Below are positions 14,405 to 20,178 of a stretch of DNA of 20,178 nt, in pieces. Numbering within the stretch: position 1 is the first letter of the stretch; each line of letters begins with the position of its first letter. Location: positions 1 through 20,178 of the forward strand of contig JAPLTI010000160.1 of assembly GCA_026398285.1 (NCBI GenBank). The letters are read 5' to 3'. Made by a program: the position numbers and the translations under genes. Origin of the DNA: Verrucomicrobiota bacterium. Its GTDB lineage: Bacteria > Verrucomicrobiota > Verrucomicrobiia > Chthoniobacterales > Terrimicrobiaceae. The notes below the pieces were generated by a model that ran no database searches, was not told the DNA's origin, and was given only the letters and a program-made list of their open reading frames with translations.

Positions 14405-16072
14405 ATGTCCGCAACGCTGGCATCTCTTCGCATCCGCAATCTCGCTCTCGTGGAAGACCTCCTCTGGGAGCCTCCTGCGGGCTTTGTCGCAATCACCGGC
14501 GAGACCGGTGCTGGAAAATCCATCATCCTCGGCGCGGTGAAACTTCTGCTCGGCGAGCGCGCTGAGAAGTCTCTCGTCCGCTCGGGTGCTGATGCCTGCG
14601 CGGTGGAGGGACTTTTTCAAATCCCTGCGGAATCCCGCGTGCATGGCATACTCGAAGAAAGCGGCGCGGAATCCTGCGAGGAAGGAACGCTGGTCATCAA
14701 GCGCACGGTATCCACTGGCGGCGCGGGCAAGCAGTTTGTGAATGGCTCCCCTTGCACGCTCGCCCTCCTGCGGCAGCTCGGGGATTTGCTGGTGGATCTG
14801 CATGGCCCACACGACCACCAGAGCCTTTTTTCAAGGGATCAGCAGATGTTGGTCCTCGACTCCTTCGCGGGAGCGGATTCGCTTCGCTCGGATTATGCCG
14901 CGCGGCGCCGCGAGTGGATGCACCTCACGACTGAAAAAAAGCGCCTCACGGAAAATGCCGAGGCCCTCGCGAGGGAACTCGATCTTCTCTCCCACCAAGT
15001 CGCCGAAATCGACGAAGCCGCGCTACAACGAGGTGAGGAGGATCAACTCCTCGCACGCCAGCGCACGGGGGCCAATGCGCACCGCCTCTGCTCGATTTGC
15101 GCCGATCTCACCGGCCTGCTCTCGGAATCCGAGGACTCGGTCACATCCCGCTGGGGAGATGTGTCGCGGTTGACGAGGGAACTCCAGCGCTTGGATGCGC
15201 AAACGGAAACCCTGAGCACTGCTGCGGCTGGCATTTTTGAATCACTGCAGGACCTGACAAGGGATATCGACCGCTATTCATCCACTCTGGATGCGGATCC
15301 CAAGAGCCTAGAGACCACCGAGGCTCGGCTCGACACCATCCAGAGCCTGAAACGAAAATACGGCTCCACTGTCGAAGCAGTGATCGAATTCGGGGCGGAT
15401 GCCTCTGCGAAACTGGCACAGCTCAAGAATCGCGAGGAACGCGGTGCAGGCTTGGATGGCGAAATATCCGAATCTCGAAAAGCCCTCGACTCGGCGGCAA
15501 AGAAACTCAGCCAGGCGCGGCGCAAAGCCTCTCCCAATCTCTCTGATCTGGTGAAGACGCACTTGGCCGACCTGGGATTTGCGAAAGCTGGATTTTCCAT
15601 CACTTTCGAGGATCTCGAAGATGCGTCTCTGCTTGGCATTGAGCAGGTGGATTTTCTCTTCGCACCGAATCCTGGCGAGCCCGAGCGCCCACTTCGTGCG
15701 ATCGCATCCAGCGGCGAGATTTCGCGGGTTATGCTCGCCTTGAAGACCTCCCTCGCCGCGCAGGACAGCGTTCCCGTGCTGATCTTCGACGAGATCGACG
15801 CCAATGTCGGTGGAGAAATCGGAGCCAAGGTTGGAGCCAAGATGAAAGAACTCGCCGCATCTCACCAAGTCTTCTGCATCACCCACCTCCCGCAGGTCGC
15901 GGCTTCAGCCGATTCGCAATTCATGGTCTCCAAGGACACCACTGGAGCGCGGACGCGGACGACTTTGGTCTCCACCACCGGACCGGACCGCATCAGCGAA
16001 ATCGCGCGAATGCTCGGCGGACAGGCCGAATCCGCCCGAAAACACGCGAAGGCCCTCCTTTCCGGAAAATAG
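14405..16072 (+). CDS. recN: DNA repair protein RecN
   Basis: RecN is an SMC-like ATPase that acts on double-strand breaks. The 555-residue chain starts with the AND motif region SLRIRNLALVEDLLWEPPAG, Walker A at GETGAGKS (32-39), a long coiled coil (about 155-375, with RKxLxxAxxKLSxA-type heptads), the ABC signature ASSGEISR (434-441), and Walker B VLIFDEIDANVGG (458-470), followed by the D-loop. The signature has Ser where many RecN proteins have Gly (SGGE); this may be a lineage feature. Length is normal. The ATG at 14405 has a weak GAGAGGG some 15 nt upstream. No convincing LexA box was identified in the short divergent gap shared with the metallo-hydrolase. Confidence 0.95.
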   Translation: MSATLASLRIRNLALVEDLLWEPPAGFVAITGETGAGKSIILGAVKLLLGERAEKSLVRSGADACAVEGLFQIPAESRVHGILEESGAESCEEGTLVIKRTVSTGGAGKQFVNGSPCTLALLRQLGDLLVDLHGPHDHQSLFSRDQQMLVLDSFAGADSLRSDYAARRREWMHLTTEKKRLTENAEALARELDLLSHQVAEIDEAALQRGEEDQLLARQRTGANAHRLCSICADLTGLLSESEDSVTSRWGDVSRLTRELQRLDAQTETLSTAAAGIFESLQDLTRDIDRYSSTLDADPKSLETTEARLDTIQSLKRKYGSTVEAVIEFGADASAKLAQLKNREERGAGLDGEISESRKALDSAAKKLSQARRKASPNLSDLVKTHLADLGFAKAGFSITFEDLEDASLLGIEQVDFLFAPNPGEPERPLRAIASSGEISRVMLALKTSLAAQDSVPVLIFDEIDANVGGEIGAKVGAKMKELAASHQVFCITHLPQVAASADSQFMVSKDTTGARTRTTLVSTTGPDRISEIARMLGGQAESARKHAKALLSGK

Positions 16073-16122
16073 TCCTTTTGCACGAATGACTTGAAGCTTA
16101 CTTTTGCGAAAGAAAACCAATC

Positions 16123-17697
16123 GTGCCTCGCTCAAATCCAAACATCTCCGAGACCGTCTCGACGCCTCCTCTGAATGATGAGGAGTTGAAGTCGGAACTC
16201 CGAAAGCTCCGGCAGTGGAAACTGCGCATGGAAGGCGCCATGCAGTCGGCTGCGCAGATCCTGCGAGAGTGGGACACCGCCGTGGATGAAACAATCTACT
16301 CGGGTGCGATGGAGCGGATTCTTGGAATTTTCCCGCACGAGATAGCGGGTCAGTTTGAAATCTGGATGCTCCTCATCCATCCAGACGACCGCATGGCATA
16401 CCGCCGCGAAATCGAGCGTGTTCTTGCGGAGGGCGGCCCGTTTGAAGCGGAATACAGGGCACGAAAAAAGAGCGGTCTCTACACCATTCTTCTCGAGCGC
16501 GGCTACTTCATCGCTCCTGCAGAAGGCAGCAGCCCCGTGCTCTGCTCGGTGATCACGGATGTAGCGGATTTGCGTGAGATGGAAGAGCGCCTCAGCAGGT
16601 CGCAGAGGGCCGAGGCCTTCAGCAAGCTCACTGGCGGCGTGGCGCATGATTTCAACAACATGCTCTCCGTGGTGATTGGCTACTCACAAATCCTCAGGGA
16701 TGAAATGCCGGAAACAAACGAACTGACAGGCTTCGTGGGGGAAATCGAAAAAGCCGCACTCCGCGCCGCCTCGCTCACGAACCAACTTCTGGCCTTCAGC
16801 AAACCTCCGGCCATTCGCCGAGGCTCCATCAATATCGGCGAGCTTTTGAATGATGTCGTCAAAATGCTGCGCCGCCTGCTGGGCGAACAGATCGAACTGG
16901 TCATCGACATCGAACCCGGTCTGCCCGTTGTGCAGGCCGACCGCAGCCAAATCGAACAGGTTTTCATCAACCTCGCCGTAGCCGCACGCGAAGTGATGTC
17001 CCAAGGCGGGCAACTCAAAATCCATGTGGCCCGGGATGTGATTCAAGATGCCCGCCGCATCGCGCAAAAATCTCTGCCGCCCGGCAATTATGCCCGCGTC
17101 TCGCTGACCTACGTTCCAAAATCAGGCCGAGGAGTTTCCAAAACCCTCGAAAAGAACCGCAACATCGCCACAGCGGCGGAGGTCATCGAAGAAAACGAAG
17201 GTCGGCTTGAAATCCCAAGTGCCGCGCATGGTTTGAGCCGATTGGATCTCTTTCTACCGAGCGTCCAGGAAGCCCCGCCGAAGGCCGATATCCATACCGT
17301 GGGGAGAACAACCGCTCCGGCCACAATCCTTCTGGTAGAGGACGATTCAGCCATTCGAAGCTTCGCCCGCACCGTCTTGCAACGCCTTGGCCACCACGTT
17401 GTGGAAGCAGAAGACGGCGAGACGGCGCTTTCTTATTTCGAAGACAACGAGGCGTTCGCGCCGGATTTGGTTTTCACCGATATGGTCATGCCACGCATGG
17501 GGGGACTTCAACTGGCCCGCAAGATCGAAAAAAAATGGCCAGAGACAACTTTTCTCCTAACCTCGGGCTACCCGGATCAACAGGAAATCGCCAAGGAACA
17601 CGAAACGGATTTTGCCTTCCTCCGAAAGCCGTTTTCCGTGGGTGATCTGATATCCAAAGTCGGCAGCCTGCTGGAAGGCCGCAGCTCTCAGCAATAA
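16123..17697 (+). CDS. PAS hybrid histidine kinase with a degenerate ATP-binding domain (pseudokinase) and receiver
   Basis: The 524-residue protein has a PAS domain (about 47-152), a short coiled linker, a DHp domain with GGVAHDFNNML (His175 acceptor), a remnant of the HATPase domain (about 265-380), and a full receiver domain (400-520) with Asp407/408, phospho-acceptor Asp453, Thr480 and Lys502. The usual N-box Asn is absent: the motif reads FINLAVAAREVM instead of the standard NLxxNARDAM, and neither the DTG G1 box nor the Gly-rich G2 box is present. It is therefore unlikely to autophosphorylate, but may accept or relay phosphate. The start is GTG at 16123. No membrane helix is present, so it is cytoplasmic. 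Its 3' end overlaps the response regulator gene by 10 bp. Confidence 0.88.
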   Translation: MPRSNPNISETVSTPPLNDEELKSELRKLRQWKLRMEGAMQSAAQILREWDTAVDETIYSGAMERILGIFPHEIAGQFEIWMLLIHPDDRMAYRREIERVLAEGGPFEAEYRARKKSGLYTILLERGYFIAPAEGSSPVLCSVITDVADLREMEERLSRSQRAEAFSKLTGGVAHDFNNMLSVVIGYSQILRDEMPETNELTGFVGEIEKAALRAASLTNQLLAFSKPPAIRRGSINIGELLNDVVKMLRRLLGEQIELVIDIEPGLPVVQADRSQIEQVFINLAVAAREVMSQGGQLKIHVARDVIQDARRIAQKSLPPGNYARVSLTYVPKSGRGVSKTLEKNRNIATAAEVIEENEGRLEIPSAAHGLSRLDLFLPSVQEAPPKADIHTVGRTTAPATILLVEDDSAIRSFARTVLQRLGHHVVEAEDGETALSYFEDNEAFAPDLVFTDMVMPRMGGLQLARKIEKKWPETTFLLTSGYPDQQEIAKEHETDFAFLRKPFSVGDLISKVGSLLEGRSSQQ

Positions 17698-18947
17698 ACC
17701 AGCAACTGACGGAGAAGCGTCGAGGAACTGTTGTAGTTCCGGATTTTTGCGATGGTATTTTCGTCGAGATGGTAGCCCTCGGCGACGAGTAGAACGCCAG
17801 TGGGACTGTAAATGCCAGAGGCGAGCTGCATGCCGACATCCAACTCATCAACCATCACTTCGCGAACCAGACGCGGCAGGGGCGTCGCCTGGGCACACTT
17901 GAGGAAAAGCCTGGTGGCATCGGGATCGAAAGCCGTGCCCGACTGCTCGAGGATGCGATCCACGGCCTGCTCCTGAGGAAGTCCGCAGGTCACATAATAG
18001 ACAACCACCGCCAGACAGCGCGCCGTCCAGGGGATCATCTCCCCGGCGAGGCCATCAGGAAAACCAGTTCCATCGAAGCGCTCGTGGTGGGCGCGAATCG
18101 TCTCCCCCACCGGCTTCAGGAGGTCCACAAAGGATGCCAGAGTCTGTCCATGGATCGTGTGGTTGAGGAAAACCGTCTTCAACTCCGGCGACATGTCCTC
18201 CGAGTTGTTTTGAACAGCGGACATGAATCCGTGCGGCACGGCGGTGAGGCCGATGTCGTAGAGCCGCGCGCTCACATCCAGCACGTGCTTTTGCTCCTCA
18301 TTAAAATAGTGGGTCTGCGCCATGAGCTGGCAGATCCCCGTTGCAGCCTTGGCCTGTTCGCCAAGGAGAGGATTGAATGTCGTGAGGATGCGCTGGCAAA
18401 GCTCCAGCGAGCGGCTGAAGTTTGTTTTCAGCGCCTCATGGGAGAGGTCGATTTCTTTTTTCCCCGCCTCGAGTTCCTTGAGCTGCCGCTCGAGCTGGAG
18501 GTTTGCCGCCGAGAGGCGTTCGTTCAGCTCCTGCGTTGTTTTTTCGAGGGATCGGTTGGACTCGATGAGCTCATAACGCTGCACGGCGTTGTGGAGAGTG
18601 GCGATCATCTCGGCGGAAATCCATGGCTTCGTGACAAAGCGGAAAATCTCACCGCTGTTGACAGCCGAGGTGACGATGTCGAGCGACTTGATACCAGTAA
18701 TCAATATGCGCGAGGCCGAGGGCTGGATCCGCGCGATGCGGCTGAGTAATTCGGAGCCCATCATGTCCGGCATGTTGTGATCGGCAATGATAACGGCGAA
18801 TTTACGATCCACAGCCAAATGCAGGGCCTCCTCGCCACTCGTGGTGGTCATGGAATGGTAGCCAGCCCGCGTCACCAGATCCTCAAGCACTTTGAGGATG
18901 ATCGGGTCGTCGTCGATAGACAGAATGGAGTAGGAGGATTTGTTCAC
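17688..18947 (-). CDS. response regulator with HD-GYP-like output, degenerate HD motif
   Basis: The 419-residue protein has a receiver domain (1-120) with Asp13/14, phospho-acceptor Asp56, Thr84 and Lys107, a coiled coil (about 125-175), an HD-GYP-like domain and a C-terminal small beta domain starting VDELDVGMQLASGIYSPTG. Such regulators usually hydrolyse cyclic di-GMP. Here the HD dyad is Tyr230-Asp231 (LYDIG, where HDIG is expected), while HHERFDGTGFP (287-297) has GFP for GYP; His263 is retained. Loss of the first metal His suggests altered or absent phosphodiesterase activity. It follows the sensorless kinase-like gene by 15 bp, in one operon, and converges on the hybrid kinase. Confidence 0.88.
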   Translation of the reverse strand: MNKSSYSILSIDDDPIILKVLEDLVTRAGYHSMTTTSGEEALHLAVDRKFAVIIADHNMPDMMGSELLSRIARIQPSASRILITGIKSLDIVTSAVNSGEIFRFVTKPWISAEMIATLHNAVQRYELIESNRSLEKTTQELNERLSAANLQLERQLKELEAGKKEIDLSHEALKTNFSRSLELCQRILTTFNPLLGEQAKAATGICQLMAQTHYFNEEQKHVLDVSARLYDIGLTAVPHGFMSAVQNNSEDMSPELKTVFLNHTIHGQTLASFVDLLKPVGETIRAHHERFDGTGFPDGLAGEMIPWTARCLAVVVYYVTCGLPQEQAVDRILEQSGTAFDPDATRLFLKCAQATPLPRLVREVMVDELDVGMQLASGIYSPTGVLLVAEGYHLDENTIAKIRNYNSSSTLLRQLLVYC

Positions 18948-18962
18948 GGGTTGGGAGTCAGG

Positions 18963-19739
18963 TTAGGTATTGAGGTTGTGCAGAGGAAAAACCATCACCA
19001 CATCGGAGGTGTGCAGGTCCTTGCCCCTAGAGAATAGCAGGCGTCCACCCGCTTCGCCAACGAGAACCTCAGCCGCGACCATGGAAAGATCTGAAGAATG
19101 ATCCCTTGTCTGGAAATCATCGATTTCCGCAACAGAAAGGGCCAAGCAAGGCAATCGGAAGGAAACGCCAACGCAATCCCCAGCCGGGGTAGATTTTCCA
19201 AAATCCGCTTCCGACAAATCCTCCGGGCAAAGAACAGCCATCGGAATCTCGATCTTGCCCTCGGGATAGAGCCCCTTCAAGCAGGTAGCCAGCGTCAGCA
19301 AGGCCACGCGGAAAGCGTATTCAGAGACATTGATATAAAGAGCCGACTCGGGAGAAGTCAGGGTAATGCTGGCTGTTTTTGGAAAAACAATGCGCAGAAG
19401 GTCGACCTGACCGGCAACAAGCGCTTGGACTTCGTGATATGTTTGCTCACGCTCTGCGGCGTTGAGGTAAATCTGCGTGATGCGGCCGAGCACTTCCTTG
19501 ATGCGTTCGACGCCGACTTGGATTTCCTGGACGCTCTCAGCCAGCGGATGAGAAGCGTCGAGCACTTCGCGGCAGCCTTCGAGATTGAAGTAAATGCCTG
19601 TAAGTATGTTATTCACCTCGTGAATCAGGCCCGGAGTGAGAGCGGCGTTGATTTCGTTGGAAGCGCGGCTTTGCGTTTTCTTTTCCAGAGAGTCTGACGA
19701 ATCCGCTCCACGAGCGGTTGTATCAAAAAATCCGCTCAT
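18963..19739 (-). CDS. sensorless DHp protein with a degenerate ATPase domain (ChpT/Spo0B-like candidate)
   Basis: The 258-residue protein has a DHp-like helix with LIHEVNNILTGI (38-49; acceptor His40), a second helix, and then a degraded HATPase-like domain. Where the N-box should be it reads YAFRVALLTLATCLKGLYPE, and there is no Gly-rich lid; near the end, VLVGEAGGRL and VVMVFPL resemble the terminal strands of the fold. There is no sensor domain and no membrane helix. This is the architecture of histidine phosphotransferases such as ChpT or Spo0B, which pass phosphate without ATP. It starts at 19739 as TAATG, coupled to the upstream gene, and lies 15 bp before the response regulator. Assignment is by architecture only. 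Confidence 0.7.
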   Translation of the reverse strand: MSGFFDTTARGADSSDSLEKKTQSRASNEINAALTPGLIHEVNNILTGIYFNLEGCREVLDASHPLAESVQEIQVGVERIKEVLGRITQIYLNAAEREQTYHEVQALVAGQVDLLRIVFPKTASITLTSPESALYINVSEYAFRVALLTLATCLKGLYPEGKIEIPMAVLCPEDLSEADFGKSTPAGDCVGVSFRLPCLALSVAEIDDFQTRDHSSDLSMVAAEVLVGEAGGRLLFSRGKDLHTSDVVMVFPLHNLNT

Positions 19740-20178
19740 TACTGTGCAGGCGCGGCAACCGGCGCTAGACTCGAAAAAGCCTCGTGGGCCACGAAGCCGG
19801 CATAAAGGCGCGGACTTTGCAGAATGATTTGATTCCCACTCCCCTGCTCACGCTGCCTGCCCTTGGGAATCTTGTCGCTGATATATCGCATCTGAAGTCC
19901 CGAATCTGAAAATTGGGTAGCCAACTCGGAGACATCGGGTTCCGCCGAATCAAGAATACCATCCGCCATCCACAGGATCTCCATTGTTTTGACATCCACA
20001 ATCTTCGACCTCACACCGATGGCGAGCGGACGGTAGGGACGAAACAGAGTAAAGTCCGTGAAAAGAACGGCATCGGCTCCGTATTTCTGGCGTAACGTGG
20101 CCATGACGGATGATGGGATAATCTCGGAAGAGGAAACCGCCTCGCGATTGATGAGTGATGCCATGTCGGTGCGACTAA
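19739..20178 (-). CDS. probable exported or lipoprotein-like protein, 5' end outside the window
   Basis: The visible frame is open to the window edge (codons before Met at 20164 read SRTD), so the true start is probably beyond 20178. The visible part, about 145 residues, has a mixed alpha/beta pattern: VMATLRQKYGADAVLFTDFT, RPYRPLAIGVRSKIVDVKTM, and EILWMADGILD. This resembles the conserved core of CsgG/LpoB-like envelope lipoproteins, which share ygadavl...R-Y-PL-iG-r-klvd...ilW. The C-terminus is Ala/Pro-rich. The identification is tentative. It ends as TAA overlapping the next ATG by 1 nt (TAATG), so translation is coupled to the kinase-like protein. Confidence 0.6.
   Translation of the reverse strand, partial: SRTDMASLINREAVSSSEIIPSSVMATLRQKYGADAVLFTDFTLFRPYRPLAIGVRSKIVDVKTMEILWMADGILDSAEPDVSELATQFSDSGLQMRYISDKIPKGRQREQGSGNQIILQSPRLYAGFVAHEAFSSLAPVAAPAQ

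Noticed and set aside
14358..14492. Longer start for the metallo-hydrolase at 14492.
   Set aside because: The extra residues do not belong to the fold and overlap recN; family proteins start directly at the MxITFLGTGTS motif.
16078..16104. TTGCAC ... TACTTT as a promoter for the hybrid kinase.
   Set aside because: The -10 matches only three consensus bases and the spacer is 15 bp, so it is not better than chance.

Overview
The window looks like a chromosomal segment of a Gram-negative bacterium, most likely of the Verrucomicrobiota. It carries a fused SecD-SecF translocase subunit behind yajC, an OprB-type outer-membrane porin, a TIGR03790-family exported protein beside a DUF2851 protein, and a RecN whose ABC signature reads SSGE instead of SGGE. 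Most starts have no recognisable Shine-Dalgarno sequence. Most of the DNA is GC-rich; about 6.94-7.65 kb is visibly more AT-rich. The phylum assignment is an inference from gene content, not from a marker gene. No rRNA, tRNA, CRISPR array or insertion sequence was seen.

Layout. 1-478: the tail of an unidentified gene, then a small four-helix membrane protein. 479-793: no gene seen. 794-3483: yajC and secDF (protein export), closed by a strong hairpin at 3487-3525. 3609-6401: acnA (TCA cycle). 6422-8422: a small accessory islet with an overlapping DUF4160/DUF2442 pair, an AT-rich orphan, a tandem pair of DUF2283 genes (the second only 57 codons), a UUCG-capped hairpin, and remnant-like reading-frame fragments on both strands. 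8423-10689: an operon-like run of a carbohydrate porin, a HAD hydrolase and folB, with a 3-nt gap and an ATGA overlap. 10686-14357, minus strand: a PhnP-like metallo-hydrolase, the TIGR03790 protein and the DUF2851 protein, each overlapping the next. 14405-16072: recN, divergent from the metallo-hydrolase.

16123-20178 is a two-component signalling cluster and the most unusual part. A PAS-DHp-receiver hybrid histidine kinase keeps its phospho-acceptor His and Asp, but its ATP-binding motifs (N, G1 and G2 boxes) are gone. It converges, with a 10-bp overlap, on a minus-strand operon. That operon encodes a partial, possibly exported protein, a sensorless DHp protein that also has an eroded ATPase domain (the architecture of ChpT or Spo0B phosphotransferases), and a response regulator with an HD-GYP-like output in which the HD motif reads YD. 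Together they could form a phosphorelay with no obvious catalytic kinase of its own: receiver, then His phosphotransferase, then the HD-GYP-like regulator. That scheme is inferred; the missing motifs are directly visible in the translations.
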